Positions 1-9,297 of a stretch of 64,000 nt of DNA are shown here, piece after piece. The position numbers were made by a program, and so were the translations under genes. Positions within the stretch are counted from its first letter, which is position 1. Each line of letters starts with the position of its first letter. The notes under the pieces are model-generated. The model did no database searches, was not told where the DNA came from, and saw only the letters and a list, made by a program, of their open reading frames with translations. This stretch comes from Candidatus Berkelbacteria bacterium RIFCSPLOWO2_01_FULL_50_28 (GTDB lineage: Bacteria > Patescibacteria > UBA1384 > 2-12-FULL-50-11): contig MEZX01000003.1 of the NCBI GenBank assembly GCA_001774395.1, positions 1,498-65,497 on the forward strand, given 5' to 3'.

Positions 1-63
1 TGTAAGGAGTATGAAATCAACCTGAAAAAGCGTAAAATTATTGCAAATGTCAACGATAGTTAA
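1..63 (+). CDS. C-terminal end of an unidentified upstream gene (partial)
   Basis: Frame 1 is open from the first base of the window to a TAA at 61-63 and reads a lysine-rich tail (CKEYEINLKKRKIIANVNDS). It would overlap the start of hsdM by 17 nt, like the other overlaps in this operon. Too little is visible to name it, and it could be chance. Confidence 0.35.
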   Translation, partial: CKEYEINLKKRKIIANVNDS

Positions 64-1540
64 GCTCGAAGAAAAGCTTTGGCAGGCCGCCGATACACTA
101 CGCGGTAACATCAGCTCGTCCGATTATAAAGAAGTGGTCCTAGGCCTAATCTTTCTTAAATACATTTCAGACTCCTTCGAGCTAAAATACAACAATCTCA
201 AAGAGAGTGGTCATGAAGATCCCGAAGACAAAGACGAATATATCGCCGAAAATATCTATTGGGTGCCAAAAGAAGCGCGCTGGTCGTTCATTCGCGACTT
301 TGCTAAGCAGCCGGCTATTGGTACCATCATCGACAACGCTATGGAGGAGGTGGAGAAAGATAACCCCGACCTCAAAGGCGTACTTTACAAGGAATACGCT
401 AAGGAATCACTCGATAAACGCCGTCTCGGCGAACTGATCGACATTATTTCTAGTATCGATATGTCCGGTTCTGACAAGGGCGATGTTCTCGGTCAAGTTT
501 ACGAATACTTCCTGGGTAAGTTTGCTCACGCCGAAGGCCAACGCGGTGGCGAATTCTACACGCCCAAAAGCATTGTCAAATTATTGGTGGAAGTGATCCA
601 ACCGTTCAGCGGCCGGGTTTACGACCCATGTTGCGGTTCAGGTGGCATGTTCATCCAAAGTGAAAAGTTCGTCCTCGATCACCAAGGCCGGATTGATAGT
701 ATCCATGTCTACGGCCAAGAGCTGAATACCACCACGATGCGGTTAGCCAAAATGAATCTGGCAATGCACCACATCGACGCTAAACTAGAGAATGGTGACA
801 CGCTCCACAATGACCGCCATGCCGACCTCAAAGCCGACTTTATCTTGGCAAACCCTCCGTTCAACGTCAGCGATTGGGGCGGCGAGCAGCTCCGTAGCGA
901 TTTGCGCTGGAAATACGGTATTCCTGCCAAGGGCAACGCCAACTTTGCCTGGGTTCAACACTTTATTCACCACCTCAGCCCGCGCGGTATCGCCGGCTTC
1001 GTTTTAGCTAACGGCTCGATGAGTTCCCAAACATCCGGCGAAGGCGAAATCCGCCAGAAAATCGTGGAAGCAGATTTGGTCGATTGTATCGTCAGTTTAC
1101 CCGACAAGCTCTTCTTTAACGCTGCCATCCCGGCCTGCTTGTGGTTTATCTCTCGTGATCGAACCAACCGTTCTGGTGAAACACTATTCATCGACGCCCG
1201 ACAGATGGGGGAAATGATCAATCGTCGTAATCGCGAATTAACCGACGGGGATATTAAGAATATTGCTGATATTTACCATAACTGGCGTGGTACGAATGGT
1301 AAAGCGTACCAAGATATTCCGGGCTTCTGCAAACTCGCCACCACCAAAGAAGTCGCCGAGCAGGATTACATTCTCACTCCTGGCCGCTATGTTGGCAGTG
1401 AAGCCGTCGAAGAAGACAACGAAGCCTTCGAGGAAAAAATGAAGAAACTGACCGCCGAGCTCCATAACCAATTTGCCGAAAGCCACAGGCTTGAAGAGCA
1501 AATCAAAGAAAACTTAATGAAAGTGGGTATTAAGTTATGA
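47..1540 (+). CDS. hsdM: Type I restriction-modification methyltransferase subunit HsdM
   Basis: This is the N6-adenine methyltransferase subunit of a type I restriction-modification complex. With HsdS it methylates the recognition site, and with HsdR it forms the restriction enzyme. The N-terminal helical region (LEEKLWQAADTLRGN) is followed by the SAM-binding segment GEFYTPKSI...DPCCGSGGMF near residues 170-205 and the catalytic NPPF motif near residue 278. The length of 497 aa is normal. I start at ATG 47 rather than TTG 41, because MSTIVKLEEKLWQ matches the usual HsdM start. It opens an operon with the two genes that follow and hsdR. The specificity cannot be read from HsdM. Confidence 0.96.
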   Translation: MSTIVKLEEKLWQAADTLRGNISSSDYKEVVLGLIFLKYISDSFELKYNNLKESGHEDPEDKDEYIAENIYWVPKEARWSFIRDFAKQPAIGTIIDNAMEEVEKDNPDLKGVLYKEYAKESLDKRRLGELIDIISSIDMSGSDKGDVLGQVYEYFLGKFAHAEGQRGGEFYTPKSIVKLLVEVIQPFSGRVYDPCCGSGGMFIQSEKFVLDHQGRIDSIHVYGQELNTTTMRLAKMNLAMHHIDAKLENGDTLHNDRHADLKADFILANPPFNVSDWGGEQLRSDLRWKYGIPAKGNANFAWVQHFIHHLSPRGIAGFVLANGSMSSQTSGEGEIRQKIVEADLVDCIVSLPDKLFFNAAIPACLWFISRDRTNRSGETLFIDARQMGEMINRRNRELTDGDIKNIADIYHNWRGTNGKAYQDIPGFCKLATTKEVAEQDYILTPGRYVGSEAVEEDNEAFEEKMKKLTAELHNQFAESHRLEEQIKENLMKVGIKL

Positions 1541-1556
1541 CCGAAGGGTGGATGGG

Positions 1557-2051
1557 ATGAGTGAAATTAACGTCGAAATTTCTTCTTCAGTAGTCGCCTT
1601 AGTTGGAGCCATAACTGGTATTAGTGGAGTAGTTTTGGGATTAATCGGTCTGTTCAGAGACCGTGCTAGAATAAAAGTTGTATATAAATCTGAATGGGAG
1701 ATTATTGGCAGTCATCCACACTATAAAAACAATACGATCTATAGCGAGGTCCGAGTTATTAATAAAGGTCGACGTCCGGTAACAGTTCAAAAATTAGCTG
1801 CAAGAGTTAGGCATGATAAGGGTTGGATAATCATTTTTGACCCATACTGGCTTAACAATACCAACCGGTTGCTGAACGAAGAGAACACTACATCTAATAT
1901 CTACTGGATAAAAGACTTGTTCGACCCGAAGGACATTTATTACTTTATCGTTGAGGATACGGCTGGCAGAAAATATAAAAAATGGCTCCACCCGTGGAAG
2001 TACTTTTTTCGATCCATAAAGATTCCAACCCAAGAACCGAAAAATGACTGA
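1557..2051 (+). CDS. Membrane-anchored protein of unknown function inside the RM operon
   Basis: The 164-residue product has one N-terminal hydrophobic segment (about residues 10-35, SSVVALVGAITGISGVVLGL), then a charged stretch and a beta-rich, probably cytoplasmic domain. I do not recognise a family. ATG 1557 is preceded by a GGGTGG-type purine stretch; GTG 1548 is an alternative start. It sits between hsdM and hsdS and overlaps hsdS by 8 nt, so it is co-translated with the RM subunits. An accessory anti-phage role is possible but is only inferred from location. Confidence 0.75.
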   Translation: MSEINVEISSSVVALVGAITGISGVVLGLIGLFRDRARIKVVYKSEWEIIGSHPHYKNNTIYSEVRVINKGRRPVTVQKLAARVRHDKGWIIIFDPYWLNNTNRLLNEENTTSNIYWIKDLFDPKDIYYFIVEDTAGRKYKKWLHPWKYFFRSIKIPTQEPKND

Positions 2052-3195
2052 AACTGTTTTGCTTGGTGATGTTGCGGAAATTACTTCCAGTAAACGAATT
2101 TTTTATAAGGAGTATGAAAAGGGTGGTGTACCATTCCTCAGGTCAAAAGAAATAATTGAAAAAGCAGCTGGCAAGAATCCATCGACGGAACTTTTTATAA
2201 GTGCCAAACGCTTCGCGGAAATAACGAAGCAATTTGGCTCCCCGCGAGAAGGAGATATTCTTCTCACCTCAGTCGGGACACTAGGAATACCATATAAAGT
2301 CGAGGCTCAAGACAGATTCTATTTCAAGGATGGGAATTTGACCTGGCTCCGCAAGTTTAGGCCAGATCTCAACAGTAAATTTTTATATTACTGGCTGACT
2401 TCGAAGGCAGGCAAGAATGAGCTAGAAAACCACACGATCGGATCAACTCAAAAAGCTCTTACAATCCAGGGACTGAAAAAGGTTAAGTTGCCCCTCCCTG
2501 ACTTGAAACAACAGGAGCTAGCAGTAGGAATGTTAGACTCCATTGATCAAAAGATCGCTATCAATCGGCGGATGAACGAGACGCTGGAAAAAATCGGCCA
2601 AGTTCTTTTTAAGCATTACTTCATCGACAACCCCGATCGGAAGAATTGGGGGGTGAGAGAAATTGGTCAACTTTTCGACTTAAGGATGGGGCTCTCTCCA
2701 AAAGGGTACTCGTACAATAAGGACGGAATAGGTTCACCGCTTCTAAATGGAGCAGCAGATTTTATTGGGAGTAAAATAAGCCCAAAACAGTACACCTCAG
2801 CGCCAACAAGAATTTCAAAAGTTGGGGATATTATCTTTTGCATCCGAGGAACTATCGGTAACGTAGTAATCGGCTACGAAGAGTATTGTATTGGGCGTGG
2901 AGTTGCGGCTATGACTCCAAAAAAGAACGCCACTAGCTATGTATATTTTTCTACCATTCAAGCGATTGACAAGATGAAGTCTGCGGCTTCGGGTTCAGTT
3001 ATTAAGGGTCTTTCAAAGTATGATATTTCAGATCGCAAAACAGAGGTACCTTCCGAGCGTGCTCTAGAAAACTATGAAAAACAGGCGTTTCCAATCATTG
3101 AACACTTGCGAATAAACTCAGAAGAGATGCAAACCCTCATAACTCTTCGCGACTCACTTTTGCCACGATTAATTTCGGGTATGTTGGCAATATGA
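2044..3195 (+). CDS. hsdS: Type I restriction-modification specificity subunit HsdS
   Basis: This subunit recognises the bipartite DNA target. Two target-recognition domains are visible (about residues 1-150 and 200-340). Each is followed by a conserved helical spacer: LPLPDLKQQELAVGMLDSID in the centre and RDSLLPRLISGML at the C-terminus. This is the standard half-repeat layout and 383 aa is a usual length. The gene overlaps both neighbours (8 nt upstream, 4 nt downstream). Its sequence is more AT-rich and irregular than hsdM and hsdR, as expected for specificity genes that exchange by recombination. Confidence 0.93.
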   Translation: MTETVLLGDVAEITSSKRIFYKEYEKGGVPFLRSKEIIEKAAGKNPSTELFISAKRFAEITKQFGSPREGDILLTSVGTLGIPYKVEAQDRFYFKDGNLTWLRKFRPDLNSKFLYYWLTSKAGKNELENHTIGSTQKALTIQGLKKVKLPLPDLKQQELAVGMLDSIDQKIAINRRMNETLEKIGQVLFKHYFIDNPDRKNWGVREIGQLFDLRMGLSPKGYSYNKDGIGSPLLNGAADFIGSKISPKQYTSAPTRISKVGDIIFCIRGTIGNVVIGYEEYCIGRGVAAMTPKKNATSYVYFSTIQAIDKMKSAASGSVIKGLSKYDISDRKTEVPSERALENYEKQAFPIIEHLRINSEEMQTLITLRDSLLPRLISGMLAI

Positions 3196-4172
3196 AGAAC
3201 CTTTCAAAAATTAACTTCTTTATTTGTTCCACTGTCCTTGACCTCAAAGATCATCGAGAGGCAGTGATTAAAAAGATTCAGGCAAACAAAGGTATTATTA
3301 ATGCTCAAGAGTTTTTCGGTGCTCAAAACAGGAAGCCACTACAAACCTGCCTACAAGAGGTGGAGGGGTCAAATGTTGTGATTATTATTCTCGGCAATCG
3401 ATATGGCAGTATTTCTGGGAATAGTGACAAGTCTTTCGTGGAACATGAATACGATAAAGCAACTGAGCTAGGGCGTGTCAGGCTGGCATACATTATTGAT
3501 GAAGAGTATCCCGTACCGCCTAAGCATGTTGATAAAGGAGAAGGTGCGGAAAAGTTAGCAGTTCTTAAAGAACGGGTGAAGAAAGATTTAACGGTAGAAT
3601 TTTTTACGAATCCTGAAGATTTGGCAGAAAAAGTGTTTAGAGACCTGCTAAAAACCCTACCCTCCGAAGGCTTTACCATAAATAGAGAAGAGGCAAAGAA
3701 AACAGAAAAGAAAACTTTGTCTCACGACCTGTTTAAATTTGTTTCCTTACCAAAGCTAAATTATGGTTTAGAATTTGAAGTTAAGGCGAAATTAGGACGA
3801 GTGGAACCAGCAAGCATTAATGAGTGTAAGGCACTATCCTTAACGCATGGAGCAACAATTAAAAGACATTATGAGATACTTGAAAACGTTGAACTTGAGA
3901 GCTTGCTCGTCAAAATAGGTAAACATATTTTCGCATCTTACGACGTCGCACAAGCATTGATCGATCTTCCTAATGACTCAACGGTTACACTTCGATTAAA
4001 GACAATGCAGGGTACTCTCAAAGAGAGATTGCCAATCTATGGGCACAAGAAGCTAGATCTATTGTCCATGTCCGCTACGGCTTTGTCTTTTGGAGAAGAA
4101 CTAGTTGTGGTGGATTATGAGATAAACGAGAGACTTTATAAGGGCTTATTGTTAGTGGAAGCAGCTATATGA
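3192..4172 (+). CDS. DUF4062-domain protein in RM operon
   Basis: The first roughly 150 residues match the DUF4062 pattern: FFICSTVLDLKDHREAV, then AQEFFGAQNRKPLQTCLQEV, then VVIIILGNRYGSI and FVEHEYDKA. DUF4062 is a Rossmann-like, TIR-related domain usually found at the N-terminus of large signalling or NTPase proteins. Here it is joined to a roughly 160-residue C-terminal region I do not recognise, with no P-loop. It overlaps hsdS and hsdR by 4 nt each, so it is embedded in the RM operon. Known family context points to defence or nucleotide sensing; the specific job is unknown. Confidence 0.85.
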   Translation: MKNLSKINFFICSTVLDLKDHREAVIKKIQANKGIINAQEFFGAQNRKPLQTCLQEVEGSNVVIIILGNRYGSISGNSDKSFVEHEYDKATELGRVRLAYIIDEEYPVPPKHVDKGEGAEKLAVLKERVKKDLTVEFFTNPEDLAEKVFRDLLKTLPSEGFTINREEAKKTEKKTLSHDLFKFVSLPKLNYGLEFEVKAKLGRVEPASINECKALSLTHGATIKRHYEILENVELESLLVKIGKHIFASYDVAQALIDLPNDSTVTLRLKTMQGTLKERLPIYGHKKLDLLSMSATALSFGEELVVVDYEINERLYKGLLLVEAAI

Positions 4173-7100
4173 CTGAAGATAAAGTTGAACAAGAAGCGTT
4201 GAAGATTTTGACTACTCTTGGCTGGGAGGTTTTGAATGGTCCGGAAATTGGGCCGGAGGGAACGGGCGAGCGAAAATACGATCAAGTGGTTTTAGAACGA
4301 CGGTTGAGCGAGGCAATCAATCGAATCAACTCACATCTGCCGATTTCGGCCGTCGAAGAAGTAGTTAAGAAAACCGTTCGCCATAACCACCCGGAAATGT
4401 TGCTGGATAACCACCAATTCCACAGCCAACTAACCGATGGTGTCAGTGTCGAATACCGCACCGAAAGCGGCGAAGTCAGAACCGAACAAGCCCAACTCTT
4501 CGATTTTTCTAACCAGGCCAATAACGAATTTGTCGCCGTCAACCAATTTACCGTCATTAACGGCGATTACCATCGCCGGCCAGACATCGTTTTGTTCGTA
4601 AACGGCTTACCGCTCGGAATTATCGAAATTAAAGATCCAACCAGCGAAACAGCCAGTTTGAAATCGGCTTACAATCAACTACAAACTTACGAAGTTGAGA
4701 TCCAACCACTGTTTAGATTCAACGAAATAGAAATAATTACCGACGGCATAGATGCCGAGATGGGGACGATCAGCGCCACCTTTGAGCGCTTCACGGCTTG
4801 GAAAAGTATAGAAGGCGAGAAAGACCACAAAGGCGTACCAATGTTGGAAGTGCTACTTAAAGGCGTTTGTGACAAAGGCCGATTCTTGGAAATTATTCGC
4901 AATTTCATCGTCTTTGAAAAAGACAAAAAGGAAGTATTTGTTAAAAAATTGGCGGCTTACCACCAATACTGGGCGGTTCAAAAATCTCTAGCGTCAACCG
5001 TTAAATCAATCAGGCCTGGCAGTGATCATCGGATTGGCGTAGTTTGGCACACCCAGGGATCGGGCAAGTCTCTCTCGATGGTGTTCTACGCTGGCAAACT
5101 TGTTGCCAACCCAGAGCTGAAAAATCCGACGGTAATTTTGGTGACGGATCGCAACGATCTCGATAATCAGCTTTACGACACTTTCGTCAACTGTTCGGAT
5201 ATTCTTAGGCAGAAGCCGGATCAAGCCAAAAGTTGCGACCATCTCAAAGAAATTTTGCGTCGTGAGTCTGGCGGAATTATTTTCACCACTAACGCCAAGT
5301 TTTTTCCAGAGAGGGGGACTGAATTCCCGTTATTATCTGACCGAGAAAACATTATCGTTATCGCTGACGAAGCCCACCGAAGCCAATACAACTTTATCGA
5401 TGGCTTTGCTAAACATATTCGCGATGCCTTACCGAACGCCAGCTTTATTGGTTTTACCGGTACACCCATAGAGGCCGATGATCGCTCTACACCAGCAGTT
5501 TTTGGAAACTATCTGGATATTTATGATATTGAGCAGTCGGTTAAAGACGGGGCAACAGTACCGATTTACTACGAAAGCCGTTTAGTTGAGTTGGATATCG
5601 ATAAAAATATGCGCCAACAGATTGACCAAGAATTTGCAGAACTGACCGAAGGCGAGGAACTTGGTCGACAGGAGGAACTGAAAGCCAAATGGGCGCACGC
5701 TGAAGCGATTGTTGGCAACTCTAAACGAATCGAACGAATTGCCAGCGATATCGTGACGCACTTTGAAAATCGGTTAAGTGCGCTGGAAGGCAAGGGAATG
5801 ATCGTGACGATGAGCCGAAGGATTGCCGTTGATTTATACGAAGCTATTGTTGCGCTCAAGCCGGAGTGGGCGAGCGCTGGCGACAAAGACGGTTTTATTA
5901 AAGTTATTATGACCGGCTCGGCCAGCGACCCACTGGAATGGCAGCAACATATCCGCAATAAGGAACGCCGCCGAGAAATTGCTGATTGTTTCAAAGATCC
6001 GACTTCACCAATGAAATTGGTGATTGTTTGCGATATGTGGCTAACAGGTTTTGATGCGCCGAGCTTGCACACTATGTATTTGGATAAGCCGCTAAAAGGC
6101 CATAATTTAATGCAAGCGATTGCTCGGATTAACCGAGTTTATCAGGATAAGCCGGGTGGTTTAGTGGTTGATTATCTCGGAGTGGCGGCAGCTTTACGAG
6201 AAGCTCTACAAACTTATACGGTCAGCGGTGGCAAGGGTCGTCCAACTCTAGATCAGCAAGATGCAGTGGCCGTGATGAAAGAAAAAATCGAACAGCTACG
6301 AGATATGTTTCATAAGTTTAATTATCGGCGCTACTTCACGGCCGACTTGAGAAAACAACTGCAGATTTTACTTGATGCCCAAGAGTTCGTGTTGTTGCAA
6401 GAAGAGGGCGAAAAACGATTCAAGCAGTTTGTTCTGGAGCTGTCGAAAGCATTCGCTTTGGCGGTGCCGAGTATCGAAGCTTTAGCAATTCGAGAAGAGG
6501 TCGCTTTTTTCCAGGCGGTACGAGCTCGTCTAGGAAAAATCATGGAGAAAGGAAAGAGCGACGAAGATTTTGGTTTGGCGATTAAGCAAATTGTGGACCG
6601 AGCTATCGCTCCGGCTGGCGTGGTGGATATTTTCGCCGCCGCCGGTATTGATCGACCCGACATCTCAATTTTATCGGAAGAGTTTCTGGCGGAAATACGG
6701 GGAATGGAACGCAAAAATTTGGCGGTGGAAGCGCTGAAACGATTGCTTGAAGGCGAAGTCAAGGCAAGATTTTCTAAAAATGCTATTAAGATGAGTGCTT
6801 TTTCGGAGATGTTAGAAAAAGCGATTTTGCGTTATCGGAATAACGCTATTGAAGCAGCCCAGGTTATCGAGGAATTGATTCAAATTGCTAGAGATATGAA
6901 AGCTTCGGAAGATGAGGCAAAAAGTCTTGGCCTGTCTCCGGACGAGATCGCTTTCTACGATGCTCTAGTCCAAAACGGCAGTGCCAAGGCCGTGATGGGC
7001 AATGAGAAACTTCGCCAACTGGCCCGGGTGCTAGTCGCCCGTGTTCGTAGCAACATAACTGTCGACTGGACAATCCGCGCCAATGCCCAAGCCCGCTTGA

Positions 7101-7219
7101 GGGTGGAGGTCAAGCGATTGTTGCGTGAGTACGGCTACCCACCCGATCAGGAAAAGTTAGCGACCGATTTGGTCTTGGTTCAGGCAACTTTGTTTGGAGA
7201 TGACTGGAGTAAGGAATGA
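4169..7219 (+). CDS. hsdR: Type I restriction endonuclease subunit HsdR
   Basis: This is the motor and nuclease subunit that translocates DNA and cleaves unmodified targets. The N-terminal PD-(D/E)XK nuclease reads RRPDIVLFVNGLPLGIIEIK (about residues 136-155). The helicase core follows, with Walker A HTQGSGKS (about 294), DEAH in VIADEAHRSQ (about 399), motif III GFTGTP (about 428) and motif VI QAIARINRV (about 651). The C-terminal helical assembly domain completes a normal 1016-residue protein. It overlaps the DUF4062 gene and the following nuclease gene by 4 nt. No disruption is seen, so the system looks intact. Confidence 0.96.
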   Translation: MTEDKVEQEALKILTTLGWEVLNGPEIGPEGTGERKYDQVVLERRLSEAINRINSHLPISAVEEVVKKTVRHNHPEMLLDNHQFHSQLTDGVSVEYRTESGEVRTEQAQLFDFSNQANNEFVAVNQFTVINGDYHRRPDIVLFVNGLPLGIIEIKDPTSETASLKSAYNQLQTYEVEIQPLFRFNEIEIITDGIDAEMGTISATFERFTAWKSIEGEKDHKGVPMLEVLLKGVCDKGRFLEIIRNFIVFEKDKKEVFVKKLAAYHQYWAVQKSLASTVKSIRPGSDHRIGVVWHTQGSGKSLSMVFYAGKLVANPELKNPTVILVTDRNDLDNQLYDTFVNCSDILRQKPDQAKSCDHLKEILRRESGGIIFTTNAKFFPERGTEFPLLSDRENIIVIADEAHRSQYNFIDGFAKHIRDALPNASFIGFTGTPIEADDRSTPAVFGNYLDIYDIEQSVKDGATVPIYYESRLVELDIDKNMRQQIDQEFAELTEGEELGRQEELKAKWAHAEAIVGNSKRIERIASDIVTHFENRLSALEGKGMIVTMSRRIAVDLYEAIVALKPEWASAGDKDGFIKVIMTGSASDPLEWQQHIRNKERRREIADCFKDPTSPMKLVIVCDMWLTGFDAPSLHTMYLDKPLKGHNLMQAIARINRVYQDKPGGLVVDYLGVAAALREALQTYTVSGGKGRPTLDQQDAVAVMKEKIEQLRDMFHKFNYRRYFTADLRKQLQILLDAQEFVLLQEEGEKRFKQFVLELSKAFALAVPSIEALAIREEVAFFQAVRARLGKIMEKGKSDEDFGLAIKQIVDRAIAPAGVVDIFAAAGIDRPDISILSEEFLAEIRGMERKNLAVEALKRLLEGEVKARFSKNAIKMSAFSEMLEKAILRYRNNAIEAAQVIEELIQIARDMKASEDEAKSLGLSPDEIAFYDALVQNGSAKAVMGNEKLRQLARVLVARVRSNITVDWTIRANAQARLRVEVKRLLREYGYPPDQEKLATDLVLVQATLFGDDWSKE

Positions 7220-7626
7220 CTGAAACTGAAGTACAGAAGTGCGTTGTTGCCTACTTGGCCGCAAAGGGGTGGAGCAGAAATATCAAGACAAAAGGATTAA
7301 ATGAACATGGGTGCGATATTGTTCTCCGGCACTCTAAATATGCACGGTATTTTTTCATTGAGTGTAAAGGAGAGCCGAGAGAGTCTACGAAAAGCAAAAG
7401 CTCGAGTCGGGAGGTTTCGTTTATCTACAGCCTTGGGCAAATCATTACGCGCATCCAAAACCCAAAGGCAGGGTATTATTACGGTCTGGCGCTCCCCGAG
7501 CTGATAGCAAATTTAGCGCTAAGGAGAGTTTCGTCCTATGTACGGAAGCACCTGAAATTACACATTTTTTCGATAGCGAATAATGGAGTCGTGACGGAGT
7601 ATAAACCAGGTAAGACGACGAAGTAA
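7216..7626 (+). CDS. Small PD-(D/E)XK-type nuclease-like protein
   Basis: The 136-residue product has an N-terminal helix with a conserved-looking glutamate (TETEVQKCVVAYL), then GCDIVLR and FFIECKGE. This is the spaced E...D...ExK core of the restriction-endonuclease fold, ending in a basic tail. It overlaps hsdR by 4 nt (ATGA) and the next gene by 1 nt, so it is co-expressed with the type I RM genes. A helper or second effector nuclease is a reasonable inference. The fold assignment rests on motif reading only. Confidence 0.78.
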   Translation: MTETEVQKCVVAYLAAKGWSRNIKTKGLNEHGCDIVLRHSKYARYFFIECKGEPRESTKSKSSSREVSFIYSLGQIITRIQNPKAGYYYGLALPELIANLALRRVSSYVRKHLKLHIFSIANNGVVTEYKPGKTTK

Positions 7627-8369
7627 TGCATAAAACTTCCCGTTCAAAATCGAACATGAATGATCTTATAGATATATCCTTTGATTTTCGAACTGACACG
7701 CCAGTTGGAAAAGACCCAGATACCTACAGCCCCACTCTACGACGTTATCACAAAGCTTTATGGAGCAAGCCATTGCCAAGTGGCAAGCTCTTTGATTTGG
7801 ACGATTCATACAAGAGTAAATATTTACTGCACCAATCCGAGTTAGGAAAATTTGTTTTGACTAGCGACTCTTGTATACCTACATTTACGCGCTGGAAGAG
7901 GATGGAACATATAGTTGGTCAATTTACGGAGAAGGAAAATGACGCTTTTCGTGCAATTGGCTACACTATCGGCGGTATGATGGTCTGGCCCGGTGTAGCC
8001 AAGCCGGGGTTTCGTACGATCAATGTTGAGCGTGGATTCAACTCAATGATTGCTGATCGCCTAGATTTAACAATGGAATGTATTCGTCGTTACTATCTGG
8101 GCGTGGATAGCCCAATGACAGCAGTCTTAACTGCTAACTCAGATTATTTTTCGATATTTAAAGATTTTCGAAGATTTGTAGACCATTTTTTACTTCAGGA
8201 TTTAACAACGAATGATTATAAAGGTATAAAGTTCTTGATGCCGTTTGATTCTTTTTCTACACCATCCGTTCCTAGAGATTTGATTGCATACAGGGCATAC
8301 AAAAAGGCTACCATTGAATTTATAAATGCACGAAATTCTCGGATTGCGAGTCTGGGGGTACATGCGTGA
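7626..8369 (+). CDS. Protein of unknown function (DUF6994-like) closing the RM operon
   Basis: The product is 247 aa from ATG 7626, or 237 aa if the in-frame ATG 7656 is used. It contains DFRTDTPVGKDPDTYSPTLR and LWSKPLPSGKLFDL, which I associate with the uncharacterised DUF6994 family, with moderate certainty. No catalytic motif is evident. It overlaps the nuclease gene by one base and is the last gene before a 73-nt gap with a new promoter. It is probably part of the same transcript. Confidence 0.7.
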   Translation: MHKTSRSKSNMNDLIDISFDFRTDTPVGKDPDTYSPTLRRYHKALWSKPLPSGKLFDLDDSYKSKYLLHQSELGKFVLTSDSCIPTFTRWKRMEHIVGQFTEKENDAFRAIGYTIGGMMVWPGVAKPGFRTINVERGFNSMIADRLDLTMECIRRYYLGVDSPMTAVLTANSDYFSIFKDFRRFVDHFLLQDLTTNDYKGIKFLMPFDSFSTPSVPRDLIAYRAYKKATIEFINARNSRIASLGVHA

Positions 8370-8406
8370 GAATGAAGGCAGAAAAGATTTCTGTATTCGC
8401 TCGCTC

Positions 8407-8436
8407 TTGACAAGACCCGTATAAAAGCCGAACAAT
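8407..8436 (+). promoter_or_regulatory. Putative promoter of the dinD-like gene
   Basis: A perfect -35 box TTGACA (8407-8412) is followed after 18 nt by AACAAT (8431-8436), which lies 6 nt from the ATG. No Shine-Dalgarno is present, which fits a leaderless message. TATAAA at 8420 is nearer consensus but is wrongly spaced from the -35. Confidence 0.45.
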
Positions 8437-8442
8437 CAATAC

Positions 8443-9297
8443 ATGGGCGACGAACTAAATAAAATTGCGATCTTCCAGAAAAAGGAAGTCCGGAAGGTTA
8501 TTCATAAAAACGAATGGTGGTTTGTTATTAATGACATTATTGTGGCGCTTACCGATTCCGCCAATCCAGCCCAGTATTTAAAAAATATTCGCAATCGAGA
8601 TATCGAACTGAATTCGCTTTTTGAGCCGGTGGAAAAAGGGGGGGTTCAAATTGAACCCCCCCTTGCTTTGTCATTCGATACACCGGGTGGCAAGCAAAAA
8701 CTTTTATGTTGGCACACCGAGGGTATCTTTCGCCTGGTTCAGTCGATTCCATCACCCAAAGCCGAGCCGTTCAAGCGATGGCTGGCGAAAGTCGGTTATG
8801 AACGGGTTCAAGAGATCGAAGACCCAGAGCTCGCCCAAAAACGGATGAAAGCACTGTATAAAGCCAAAGGCTATTCCGACGGCTGGATCGAAAAACGGGT
8901 CCGGGGTATTGTTGTGCGGGGAGAGCTAACCGACGAGTGGCAGAAACGGGGAGTGCAAGAAGGCAGAGAATATTCAATTTTGACGGCGGAGATTTCCAGG
9001 GCAGCGTTTGGAGTGACACCGTCAGAATACAAAAAACTCAAAGGTTTGGAACGAGAGAACCTGCGTGACCACATGACTGACCTCGAGCTAATCTTTAGTA
9101 TGCTTGGCGAAGCTTCTACGACTGAAATTGCCCGCGAAGACGACGCTCAAGGGTTCGACCAAAATAAGGACGCCGCCATCCGTGGCGGTGGTGTGGCCGG
9201 CCAAGGCCGCAAACAACTGGAGAAAGAAACGAACAAAAAAGTCATCAGCCCGGCTAATTTCAAAGAGGAAACCAGGAAATTGGAGGATAATGCATAA
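8443..9297 (+). CDS. DinD-like BRO-N domain protein
   Basis: The 284-residue protein starts with a BRO-N domain (IHKNEWWFVINDIIVAL, about residues 19-35, then CWHTEGIFRLVQ near 88). Its C-terminal part resembles E. coli DinD: ENLRDHMTDLELIFSMLGE, AREDDAQGF and a GGGVAGQGRKQLE segment. BRO-N domains bind DNA, and DinD is an SOS-induced inhibitor of RecA in E. coli; the role here is inferred from homology. A run of seven G (8638-8644) and CCCCCC nearby are homopolymers that could be slippage-prone. The gene overlaps the start of the following nuclease gene, so the two may act together in a DNA-damage response. Confidence 0.82.
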   Translation: MGDELNKIAIFQKKEVRKVIHKNEWWFVINDIIVALTDSANPAQYLKNIRNRDIELNSLFEPVEKGGVQIEPPLALSFDTPGGKQKLLCWHTEGIFRLVQSIPSPKAEPFKRWLAKVGYERVQEIEDPELAQKRMKALYKAKGYSDGWIEKRVRGIVVRGELTDEWQKRGVQEGREYSILTAEISRAAFGVTPSEYKKLKGLERENLRDHMTDLELIFSMLGEASTTEIAREDDAQGFDQNKDAAIRGGGVAGQGRKQLEKETNKKVISPANFKEETRKLEDNA

